Origin: Ceratopteris richardii
Taxonomy: Eukaryota > Streptophyta > Polypodiopsida > Polypodiales > Pteridaceae
NCBI GenBank assembly: GCA_020310875.1
Contig: CM035423.1
Coordinates: 134,621,196 to 134,685,195, forward strand
Reading direction: 5' to 3'
Length of the DNA: 64,000 bases
Shown: one piece after another, positions 42,100 through 52,809 of the stretch
How the letters are laid out: the number at the start of each line of letters is the position of its first letter
Numbering within the stretch: the first letter of the stretch is position 1
The notes under the pieces: model-generated
What the model was told of the DNA's origin: nothing
The model's database searches: none
The model's input: only the letters and a program-made list of their open reading frames with translations
Program-made: the position numbers and the translations under genes

Positions 42100-43500
42100 A
42101 TAATCAAGAATCCTAATCATCATCATCATCATCATCATCATCCTCCTCATGCTCATCATCACGATCATCTGTATGATCTGATGTATCTATGTGAGCACTC
42201 TGTAACGATTGAGATCGTCCCTTCTGTGTCTGTCTCTCCACCTCATCCATATCTACCTCTCCATAATACTCCTGTATTACATATAACAAACATAATAAGT
42301 AAAACAAATTAGAACATCCATAAAAATAAAATAATAATATGAAAATTAATAATACTCACAAACGCATCCAGATGATCTCGCATATACTCGATCAAATGCC
42401 GATATCCAAAATGTGTAGCATACTCGATCTCATGTTTCATAGGATATTGGCCATAATTATTTTGCTTCATTGGAAAAAAATAAAAAAGAGTAGTTTCTTG
42501 TGTTTTAACTAAAATAAAAAATATACTTACAATAACACATACTTACAAATGTAGCTACAAAACTATGATGGCCCATTTGGCCTAAGTGAGATGTGTGGCC
42601 GAACTCAACTCTCTTCTTTGCAGCAGCCTGTTTATTTAAAAAGAAAAGAAATACATAAATTAAATGTAAAAAATTAATAAAAAATATGAGAATTATAAAT
42701 ATTAACTATTAATTTGTATACCTTCTGCTGAGGAAATGACTCCTCAAGATGTAGCTGTCTATGAAAAAATTTCCACCTCTCAGGTGGTATGTTAGGTCTC
42801 CTCTTATTTTTCTCCACATACCTTAATAGTGCCAAAACAGATACATTACTCCATCCAAAATGATTTTGAAGATTGAGAATAAGTAAGCTTGCACTTAGTC
42901 ATGTCAAACGACTTCCTTCATATACATGCTTTAGACATTCCTCTCGAAGATATTTCTTATTTTTAGAAATATCAATGCTCTCACTGTCATTTTGATACCA
43001 ATCCTCAATAATTTGCCGTGCCATCATGTTCATCATTCTCGTGGAAAACTTGTACTTTATTTTCTTTTGAATATAGGTCTTTCAACCTTGCATATTCCAC
43101 AGGATGACTTTTGTGTAGCCTCCTCATAGAAGCTTTTGATAAATGAGGTCTTACTAGCAATTGTGAATGGTGTGGTGGAATATCATCAACATCATACGTT
43201 GGAATCTTCACACATGAATAAAAATCATTAGTATTCCATAAATGAATGAAACATAAACTTTAAACATAAAATTAAATATGTAAGTTATTAAATATGGATA
43301 GAAAGTTTCAGAGAACAATCATGAGATGGCAATGGATAATCTCCAGTCATTTTAGTCTCTAAATGAGGAGGTAGAGAATTTCTAGAAACCTTTGCTTGTA
43401 ATTGATGAACAGCAAGTCGATGACATGTATGAGTTATATTAGCATTATGAGTATGAGAATTATTATCAACATCATCATCATCAAGCAAGTATCCTAATAA
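42100..43500 (-). pseudogene. CACTA-1 transposase-like gene fragment (Ptta/En/Spm type)
   Basis: Minus-strand exon pieces separated by AT-rich introns. In coding order: 43488-43290 (LDDDDVDNNSHTHN, LPPHLETKMTGDYPLPSH); 43210-42890 (IPTYDVDDIPPHHSQLLV, EYARLKDLYSKENKVQVFH, then a stop, HVYEGSRLT-stop-LSASLL, LQNHFGWSNVSVLALLRY); 42835-42725 (KNKRRPNIPPERWKFFHRQL); 42630-42550 (HTSHLGQMGHHSFVATF); 42420-42360 and 42270-42110 (EYYGEVDMDEVERQTQ, Asp/Glu-rich end from a CAT triplet run). The GWS..S...LL block resembles En/Spm-type transposases and the H-G-H-S-F block resembles plant Ptta/En/Spm proteins; both are recognised from memory and not certain. A near-copy in the opposite orientation is at 62150-62523. 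Stops make it a relic. Confidence 0.55.
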
Positions 43501-43573
43501 TTTGATTTTGTATATTGTTTTAAAATGAATACAAAGATAAGTAGCCCGTTAGGGCAATAGGTATATATACAAG

Positions 43574-44455
43574 TGTGTACCTAAGTCACGAGGTCTTAGG
43601 GACTTGTGTCAAAGAGACTAAATCTCATTTGCCACACAAGTGCGTATAGTGGCGGATTGACACACGCTTAATTATCAATCCGAAGAGCCACATGAACCAA
43701 GTGTATGAGGACATGTGCACACGTGATGGAAAGTGAAATGGCTCAGCTAAAATGTATATGAAAAGACTAATCTACCTCTCCAACTCACTAAATCTCTGGA
43801 AATGTCTGCCACGATACCACTTACTGCAGTAAATACAAATTCAAATATTTCTTCCAGATCGAAACTCCAACTATAACCAAAAGCTAGTTCATTTCGAAGC
43901 TCTCGATGAGACGCATCTATTGATGTATTTTCACTTGAATTTGACAACTGCTCTTCAAGTTATGGCCAAAACAATGAATGGCAGGAAACACCTACACTCA
44001 CTCCACAACTCATATTGGTTCACACACACTACAATAGTCCAAAAGTGGTGCAGAGGGGTAGATAACAATCTTACATCCTCATTCCAAGCTTCAAACACAC
44101 AGAGAAGATCATAGAGAAGATGAAAATCAGCAAGAAAGAAGCAAATATGAAAATTTCAGTTCTCTTTCTTCACAATGGCAAAAGTCTTTAGAAAAGAGTC
44201 ACAAAGTGACTTATATACATAAGCCCTAAAAATGGTCCTTTCACACAAGTGATCGGCACTTTATTGGCTAATCTCTAATTTCCTACTATTTTACAAAGAA
44301 TATATTACAATGATTTGGGGCTTATGCATCTATAGGACTCCTCTAGTGCATTTACATAGCTTCATGGGAATTTCCTAGAATTTTGAAGAACAAATTTATG
44401 CCCATTAATTCGAAAATTTTGGGGCTCTTCTTTTGTGCCTCTTTTCTCTGCAACA
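43574..44455 (-). repeat. 3' LTR of Gyp-C
   Basis: 882 bp, TGTGTACCTA...CTGCAACA on the plus strand. TATA-like TATATAAG in element orientation at 44210-44217. Confidence 0.93.
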
Positions 44456-44469
44456 CTCTTCCCCTCTTT
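44456..44469 (-). other. Polypurine tract of Gyp-C
   Basis: CTCTTCCCCTCTTT on the plus strand, a purine run before the 3' LTR in element orientation. Confidence 0.75.
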
Positions 44470-45363
44470 GTCTCTATCGTCCCTTGACAGGCTTTGTATC
44501 TTGTTTGCAGCTTGTCTATGGCTCTTGAATACATGCACCCGGTGGTCAAAGAAGCAATAAGGATTCTCAGGCAATTTGTTACTTTATCTGAGATTAGTCC
44601 TTTGCTTCTATAATCCCCTTGGTATTCCATACATTCATAAATCTCGGCTACTGGATTAAATTGGGTTGCCACGCATGCCATCAGTGACTAAGAATGTGAT
44701 ATTCTTAGTCACTCTCTTCAACTTCTTAGCATGTGCCTCTTTCTAACTTTTGGTCTTCTGATATGTTTTTGACTTCACACATCTAACCCTGTTGTATTGC
44801 TAGGAGCCTGTTTACTTTCTTCCACTGCACACCTTACTCTACAGGCTTTTGCTCCCTTCTAAGTGAGCGTTACGTTTTAAAGGTCCTATTCTTAAATCTT
44901 CTTTGTCATCCTCTAGGACCTTATTCATTTCTTTCCATTGCACGCATCCAGTGGACGAGGAGATAGCTAGGACCTTCAAACAATTGGTTATCTTATCGGA
45001 TGAAGAATCCTTTGTGTACTCTCTCTCTTCCCTACTTGTTTCGCTTCACCGCCTGCACCTCATGGATGAGGAAGCTGTGTGCAACCTCCCATGAAATGTC
45101 TTGGTTGTTGTCTTTCTCTATTTCCAATCCTCAAGGCCTAGTTCTTTGGTGTTGTCACCTGATGCATGCCCCTGCGGGGCTTTGGGCAGATGGTTGTTCT
45201 TTTCTTTATGAGCTTTTGTTTTTCACTAAGCAGTTTTATTCTTTGATCTTCTTCTTCTTCTTTTTTTGCTCGATTCCCCTTCCACACGTCCCTCCTCCTA
45301 AACTCTATCGTCCTCGACAGGCTTTTTGTGCCGACGTGAGTATGTTTGTATGAATTTTTGATC
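44470..45363. other. Gyp-C spacer between third ORF and polypurine tract
   Basis: About 0.9 kb with no gene. It contains degenerate repeats of a unit with CATGCACCC/CACGCATCC ... GTGG(A/T)CGAGG or GTGGTCAAAG (near 44535, 44940 and 45055). The TCGTCC..GACAGGC word that adjoins the polypurine tract (44485) recurs at 45309, as if the end of the ORF region had been duplicated. Confidence 0.5.
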
Positions 45364-48300
45364 TCACTGATTAAGCAAATTGGCTTGACATATCATTAAT
45401 TCTTTCCATTGGCTCGACTTTACCCCGTCATCTGGTGCATGTTTATGATCTGCAAAGAAACTTAATTCGTAGGCCACCAATCTTGCATTAAGGTTCCAAG
45501 ATATTTTTGCAAAAACCTTTGAATCCATTTCAAAAAACCCTATAAAAAATGCATCTTCAAATGTCTGCATGTAAGTACTTGGCAAAAACATGAGTCTTGA
45601 GTATATGGCCATTAGTGTTAAGCGGCTAGGTATTATGAATAGATAAAAAAACGAGGGCATTGGATCCCTGGTTAATGCGAATGAAATTCAAAAATGTATA
45701 CTACGCATGCTGAAACACCTTTATTACTGTAAGTAACATACTCAAAATTTTGTTAGCCATTTTGATGGCTAAATCTGGTACAGCTGCATATCTAGCAATC
45801 CAAAATTCTATTGTTTTTACCATGTACTCTTCGATTGGTAAGTAATTACGAGGTGGACTTGGCAGTAATGGATTGTTGAGCCATAGATTATTTATGCTTC
45901 CCTGGTGTTGTCCTTCCCAAAATTGCATCCAAGAGCGTCGTCTGGGTACTGGGCAAAAAGATGGATTGTCTTGAAGTATATAAGGTGTCGATTCCCATTG
46001 TACCCGTAGTCTAGGATTCTTCTCCAAAAATTTCCTTCTCCAGATAGGATCCGCTTTGTCAAATTCCTCTTGTGTATAGGTAAATGTTTGCATGCTAAAC
46101 TGTAGGTTGCTATTTGGCTCTTTATTTGTTGTGGTCTTTATGTATTGGCGTGTTTGTTCTTTGAGTAATCCATATGGTACATTGAAAGGTTTCATTACAT
46201 GTTCCAGATTTGTGCTTTCAATCTTTGCTTCTTTCATGACTTGGACTACTTGATCTTCAAATCTTCAGTAAGTTGGGACACCAGTAGTGCCCACTCATGT
46301 TGGCTTAGTTTTGCAATATGCCGAGTATGTCTTTCAGTGTTGGTCTCTGTTTCCTCACTTATCGATGAATGATGTGGGGGGGGGGGGGGGGAAGAGGACA
46401 TACCTCAGTCTCCTCCGTAGCCGCTATGGAGTGTGGAACTATTGGTGTCCCCTCATTGACTTTTTGTGCTAATTGAGCCTGCAATGTTGCTATTAATGCA
46501 TCCTTTGTTTGGATTTCTTTGGTAGCTTTCATAATCATTTCCTTGTTTTTTAGGAGATCTTCTCCTACGGCAGTGAGTTGACTTGCATCTTCCTTGCATT
46601 GTTCAAAGTACTCATTTCTGCCATCTTCCATTTCTTTCTAAGCTCTGTGGTGTCATCCATATATCTTTCCTCCCATTCTCGTATGATACCTCGCTCTTGC
46701 TTCAGCTGATCTTCATACTCTGCTATCCGTTCCTCCAATGCTTTTGTGTTATTTTCTATTACTTCAGTAGCTACTATTGGTTGGTTGCACAAAAGGGCTG
46801 TCATCAGCTCCTTGTTCCTGTTTCGTAGGTTATCTGCTTCATCCATGTATACCTTGATTTGAGACTCAAGGATTTTACTTCTAGTGTTTATCCGTGCCTT
46901 TTCTGCCTCACTAGCCTTATACCTGCTTTGTAGTTGTTTCAGTTGGTCTTGTAGCTTCCGATTTTCCATTTCTAGTGTGGCACATTGATTCTTTGCCTCG
47001 TTGGTTTGTGCCTCTTTTTCTGATATTATCTTCTGTGCTTGAATTAATTTGGTAGATAAGTTCTCACCTATCTCTTGGAGCTGATTCTTCTCCCTCATTG
47101 CTTTGTCGTAATCAGCATCAGCCTCAAGCATTAGCTATTGAGTATCCATAGTCGTTTGTATTATTTGTTGTACTACTGGCTTGAGCTGAGCGACATCCAC
47201 ATTTAACCATGTTTTTGGAATGCTTGGAGCTTCCCTGGTCTATACGTCTTTCCCGTGCTCCACGTGTATGGTTTTGTTATGTGGTTGCCTCATATGGAGT
47301 TGTACTTCTTGTTCTCTTCTTTCCTTTTCCTTATTGCTTGATTTGGTGGCACTCCCTTGAAACATGACATCCATATGAGAGGGTTCTACCACTAACCTTA
47401 TTGGTGTGAAGGGTTCCGGTTCTTCGATTGTGTTGTATATCTTTTCTTCCTTAGGATTCTTTAACAAAACCTCTCCCACTAGCAGAGTCTCTTTGATTTG
47501 GATGTTAGATACTTCATTCAATCTGATAACATGGACTCCTTCTTGAGATGCCTCCTGCCTTATCGTGTCCGTGATATTGTCATCAGACATCTGATCTCTC
47601 TTTGTGCCTTCCATGTCGAAGTCATCGTTCACTTGATTTAATTCTTCCTACTGACCATCGTCTCTTGAATCACTTCTAATATCCACATTTAGCATAGAGG
47701 TGTCTTGTTCTTCTTGTATGTCTAATGATGAGCTTGAGCTCATCAACCCCAATTCTCTGTATCTATGAACCTTGGTCAACCTCTTTATTTGTTCCGAGTC
47801 TTGATGGGCTTGTTGGTAGTGATGCGGTTTACCTGTCCTTTCATGTACTGGTGAGTAGCTTCCATTGCTTTTGTCAATTCTTCTTTGGTAATGGGTGGAT
47901 TTTCTACAAGCCTAGTCCTTAGAAGTACGTGTGCCTTCTTTGTTGCTGGAGTTTCTGCTTCTGCCTGCATCATTTCTCGTAGCCTTTTGGTTCCTCTCAT
48001 TCTTGGTTGGGAGCTTGCTTCCTCTTCCTCTACGATATTGAATCCTTTCCTCTTTCTGGGAACTATAGCTATCTTTGCATATTTGGCGATTGCTTCTGAT
48101 GATAGCATCTCTTTTAGATGTTCTCTAATGCCCAAAGCATGATAGATCAATATGGTTAAGGCAATACTTCCATTTAGGAACTTCTTATGACTCCACTGTT
48201 TCTTGGCCTCGAAGAGCCGTTCTTGAATGTATGGAGTCATATTAACTTGATTCCCAATTTTCTTGATTGCATGTGACAGCATTTGCACTATGATCTTTTG

Positions 48301-48870
48301 TGGAGCAGTATATCAGTGCATGTTGGGAAAGCAGAAATGCTGATGCATGAGTCTGACTTCCTCTTCTATGTCAATGCAATTGATATCTGTGAATGTTCTG
48401 GTCTTCGCTCCTCGACTTTCCCCTTTCAAAATGGTATTCCCGTCCTTTTCCCATCCGAAAGCTTCTTTAATTAACTCGTGGGTGAATTGTATGATGACTC
48501 ACTCTCCTGCTGCATCTAAGACTCTTGCCTCATGTACCAATGGACCATGCAATGCTAGTTGCAAGATGTTCATGACTTGCGTACAACGATGTAAGTCCGG
48601 TTTGTATATAGGGATTTCAACGTATTTGTGGATATCAGCTTTCTTCATGATGTCCACCGTTGATGGAAGTTCATGCACTATCTTGAAGTCTTGGGACATT
48701 ATTGGGAACTGATGGTCAGTGTCCATGATTTTAATTGTCACTAGGAACAAATAATCCCCTGCCGGTTGATCTTCCCTAAACCAGTGACCTTTTGCCTTAG
48801 TCATGCTTTGTAGAGGGAATTCCAGCACCTCCTCTTGAATGGTCACTTCAGAATCCTTAGAATCCATCTG
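45364..48870 (-). pseudogene. Third ORF of Gyp-C, broken
   Basis: Coding order: N-terminal domain 48860-48280 (KGHWFREDQP, KPDLHRCTQVMNILQLAL; strongly diverged from A and B); helical part 48288-47785 (FLNGSIALTILIYHALGI, MRGTKRLREMMQ); acidic linker 47630-47240; long coiled coil 47131-46360 (heptads rich in Gln, Glu, Leu); C-terminal domain 46237-45364 (SNLQFSMQTFTYTQEEFD, PVPRRRSWMQFWEG, IEFWIARYAAVPD, LPSTYMQTFEDAFFIGFFE). The layout equals that of Gyp-B but the P/S/T linker is short or absent. At least five frame breaks. Conservation of R-R-R-S-W and of the Q-T-F-E-(E/D) block between distant families argues that the C-terminal domain was under selection. Confidence 0.75.
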
Positions 48871-48899
48871 CATTCGTAATGATAAGAGCATCAGCTTTC

Positions 48900-48925
48900 T
48901 ATAGAAGGTAGGTCTTTAGTGATGT
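48900..48925 (-). promoter_or_regulatory. Candidate 3' splice acceptor before third ORF of Gyp-C
   Basis: In element orientation CTAAAGACCTACCTTCTATAG, about 35 nt before the likely start codon. Same place as in Gyp-A and Gyp-B. A matching donor AAAG/GTAAGC is at 57083/57082 in the leader. Confidence 0.45.
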
Positions 48926-49091
48926 GTGTTGTAATGACATATGGTTCATTGCGTCACTCCATTCCCCTTGCTCGCATTAGTAAGATCTCTTACAACATTT
49001 TTTCATTTTTATTCCTAAAAGAAAACAAGAATTAGTGTAGCCGAAGCATTTGTTTATTTACGTAGTAGGTCTATTCCTATGGAAGTTCAAT

Positions 49092-50409
49092 CTATGATCT
49101 ATTCCCAAGTGGGAAATGTGCACCACTAGTTTTGTTGCACACATCATGTGCCAAATGCATGGCCTCATAGTGTGGCACTGTCATGCATACTTTAGGTGCA
49201 TTCGATGCATCATGTGTGCAAACGGAATCCTTTTGGTTATGTTGTTCCGTTCCTTGCTGCCTCTTGGGTCTCCATATCCATTTTGTAGGTGAAGTGTGAG
49301 GCTTCATCTTCTCTTTGTTTTGTCGTGCTCTCATTTTTTCCTCTTTCTTTTATATAGTCTGAGTAGTTGATGTCGTGTTCCTCTGGTACCTTTGGTTAGT
49401 CTTGTTTGGCTTTAGGGTCTTGTTTTTTCGATATAATGTTTCTTCTTGCTTGTCTATCTCTTGATTTGCAATCCGTTTGATCCTTTTCAGAATCCATATT
49501 TGTTGTTGTGTTCTTTGAGCTTCTACTAATGGATTTGGAAGCCATACTCTCATAAGTCTTTTTGGTTCTGATTGTGATGAAGAGAAGTCGTTGTTCCCCA
49601 TTGTCTCCCTAAGATGAATGACCGGTATTGGTGTGGACTTCTCTAATTCCCTTACTCGATCCTTGCGGACCCACTATAGATTAACACTTCCTGGTTGCGA
49701 TAATTGAAAAGTGGACTTACACATTGATGATCTTCCCTTGTTGTAGGTGACCTTAGTAGTGTTGTCTTCATGGCTTTTCTTGGATTCTCCGTTCATGCAA
49801 GATGAACCTACCTCGACAACTGAGACATTGGCATTGGTAGTCACTTCTTTCTTAGGATACTCCTTTGGTAGATTGTTGATTGAGTCCTTTGCTAATTCCT
49901 CTTCTAGGATTTCTTTCTCACGCTTGATGATGTCCTGCCTATTAGAGGGTCTTTCTTCTAATAGGCTAAAGATTTCTTCGTGCCCTATTTTGGCTGAGAT
50001 GTACCCTTGAGCTAGATGAATGCTCACTTCATTTTCGATGATCCACTCTTGTCCTAGGATTAGGTTCTCCATCACACCCTCGTCTTTACACACCAAGACT
50101 CATTGTTCCATAGTGGAATTTCCTAGGTGGAGGGATATCATGGCTTCTCCAATACATTTTATGATTTGACCTCCAATGCCTATCATGTGTGCTTTAGTAG
50201 GTGTCATGCTTGTTTGAAGATGTGTGATGAATGTCCTTCGTATGCAACTCAGTGCTGCACCCGAGTCTATCAAAGCATCTATTAGCTGGTACTTTGTCAT
50301 TCCAATCCCTAGATTTAAATATGGTTGGGATATGCTGATATTGTTCGTATTGGACTGGTGAACTTGATAGTTGGCCATGGGAATAGGCTCTTCTCCTTGT
50401 AGATACCAT
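49092..50409 (-). pseudogene. Protease 2 of Gyp-C with W-P-K tail
   Basis: Retropepsin downstream of the RT/integrase scar: ALIDSGAALSCI with intact D-S-G, GIGGQIIKCIGEAMISL and LILGQEWIIEN. An in-frame TAG (about 50099-50101) splits it, and a shift follows near 49675. The tail keeps VWLPNP, QIWILKR and WIWRPK, degenerate W-P-K motifs. Like the sister copies it follows a basic Arg/Glu-rich helix (REEERIREEARQEALERIKK). Together with Gyp-B it shows that the second protease kept its catalytic motif in two separate families. Confidence 0.82.
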
Positions 50410-50435
50410 TCATCCCTTTGCCTTATCCATTCTTT

Positions 50436-51594
50436 TCATTTCTTGATACGCTCTAGGGCTTCTTGCCTTGCCTCCTCTCTAATCCTCTCTTCCTCTCTTT
50501 TTCTATTTTGTGCACCTACTAGTCGTGCTAACATTTGGTCTGTCAATGGTTCCATGTAACGTTTTACTCGACAACCACTTATGTAATTAGGAACTTGCTT
50601 TTTTAGCTCATTGAATGCCTTCTCACATTTGTGCATCCATGTGAATTGAGTCAACAATCCATACAAAGGTTTGGCAATTATAGCGTACATGTGGATAAAT
50701 CGGTGATAGTATCCACAATGACCCATAAATGCTTGCACTTTTGCATTTTTTGGTCTAGGAAGTTCTAGAATTACTTTGATCTTGTCTTCATCAGTAGATA
50801 TTCTGTTCCTAGATATGATGTGTCCTATGATTTTTCCTTGCCTTACCATAAAAACGCACTCTATATTGTCGACATTTTTCAAATATCCTTCGCAATTTTG
50901 GAATATGTTCTTGCCTCCAATTTGAGTATGTACATAGGTCGTCTACATATACTTCCATACTTTTCCTTAGGAATTCTTTGAAAATGTGACACATCAACCT
51001 TTGGAAAGTGGCAGGGGCGTTAGTGAGCCCAAAAGGCATCACCCTGAAAGCATAGACCCCCCATTCAGTCGCAAATGCGGTCTTATGTTGGTCCTCAATA
51101 GCAATAGCTACTTGGTTGTATCCAGAGAATCCGTCCAAGAAGCTATAGACTTCTTTACCTGCAACTCTTTCCAATAGGTGATCGGTGATAGGTAATGGGT
51201 AACTGTCATGGATTGTGGCTGTATTGACTTTCTTTAGATTAATGCACACTCTCAGTTTCCCGTTCTTTTTGGGCACAACTACTAATGGTGACACCCATTC
51301 GGTATGTTCTATCTCGTAAATGAATCTAGACGCTAATAATTTGTCTATTTCCTCTTTAATCTTTGCCGCATAGACATCATTATAAGTGTAAGGGTGTTGC
51401 TTTGATGGTTTCGCATCAGGTGTCATTGGTATTCGGTGAGAACAAATGGAGGGTTTCACACCTTTAAGATCCTTATAGGTCCAAGCAAACACATCTCGAT
51501 ATTCTCGAATCAGTCTTATCAATTCTTCTTCCTCCTCACGTGACACATCTTTTCCTATGTAGGTGCATCTTTCTTCTCCATTTTTTATGGTCAC
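50436..51594 (-). pseudogene. Reverse transcriptase of Gyp-C, fused past a deletion to the post-integrase region
   Basis: RT is nearly intact: KLRVCINLKKVNTATI, FLDGFSGYNQVAIAIED, MPFGLTNAPATFQRLM, VYVDDL; a small gap/shift at about 50860 has lost the CLNPEK block. Then ELPRPKNAKVQAFMGHCGYY and the connection ECAFNELKKQ-type helix runs straight into VPNYISGCRVKRYMEPL at about 50595. In Gyp-B these two blocks are separated by RNase H, two H2C2 modules and integrase, so roughly 1.9 kb is deleted in frame. Confidence 0.92.
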
Positions 51595-52800
51595 TATGAT
51601 TTTTTTTCATTTGTTCCTTATTGTCATACACTTCTCCTTCTCTTGCTTCCCTCTTCAGCATCTGAATGGCAATTTTTCTTTCCTCTACTTTGTATCTTTT
51701 GAAGTGTTCGAGAACTTCAAAAAGATCAGGGGTTGGTTCGGTCTTACTCATGGTTTCCTCATGGTTCAGTACTATAGGGGTTGCTTCTATTGCTAACACT
51801 TTGGGTGTTCCACTTTCGTCCTCAACTTGAATGGCTTCTAGATAGCGTTCCTCTGAATCAAACTCCGGTTCCATTTCTATGCTCTCATATTCTTCTTTCC
51901 ATTCTTTTTCTAGTACTTCTCTTGCTTCTACCTCTTGAAGAACAACCATGTACAAGTTTACGTCATAGACTTCTTCGTCCATGAATTCATTCATGGTCAA
52001 TACTTCTTCATTCACACATACATCCAAGGTTGCTAGAATCTCCATCCAACCATGCGGTTTGAATGCTTCATGAGGAAAAACTTGAGGCATGTACATTGGG
52101 TCCTCTACGGGTCGATGATTTTGATGTCCTAAGGGCCATGCTTGCAGTTTTTTATCCTCTCTCTTTGCTTCCTTACACATCCACAACTGGGCATCTTCAT
52201 GCATCCATGATTGATCACTTGATCCAGCACTATGGATAGACAAATCATCTTCTTCCTTGTGTATGGGATTCCATTGTAATGGAGGTACATCTCGGTATGC
52301 AAAGGTATGCAAGTTTATCTTGGTAGTGTTTCCTTGATGTTGAAGGTATAATGAGTCTCGTCCCCAGTCTTGTACTACCCTGATTTGTCTCATGAAAGTC
52401 GTCCTAATATCATTTCATAATTATTTGCCCTTCCAAATTGACATATAGCTAATGTATGCTCAAATTCAACTCCACAGGTGGTTAATTTGATCTTTTCCAA
52501 TATTCCCAAAGGTTTCTCAACATGGCCATCTACTAATTGAAGCTTCATATGAGTTGGTCGTAGAGCTGGTTTTCCCCACTTTTCCCAAATCTCTTTGGTG
52601 GCGATACCTACTCCTGCTCCTGTGTCTAGTATAGCCTTGGTCATGTATCCATTGTATGTGACAGGTAGACAAGTGTTGCCCTCATCTCCTTCGCTAAATT
52701 CTCCAACTTTATCCATCGGGATTTGTACAGTAGAAGGGTTATTATTTTCCTTACTTTCCTCCTCGTTCTTCTCCTGCTCTAACTTCAATTGTTCTGCCAA
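51536..52800 (-). pseudogene. Protease 1 region of Gyp-C
   Basis: Retropepsin with AILDTGAGVGIA (D-T-G intact), GNTCLPVTYNGYMTK, and YEMILG, with a shift in the closing block near 52395. It is followed by the conserved linker HRDVPPLQWNPIHK-type block and a Glu-rich spacer. It aligns with protease 1 of Gyp-B. Confidence 0.85.
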
Positions 52801-52809
52801 TTGTTTCCA

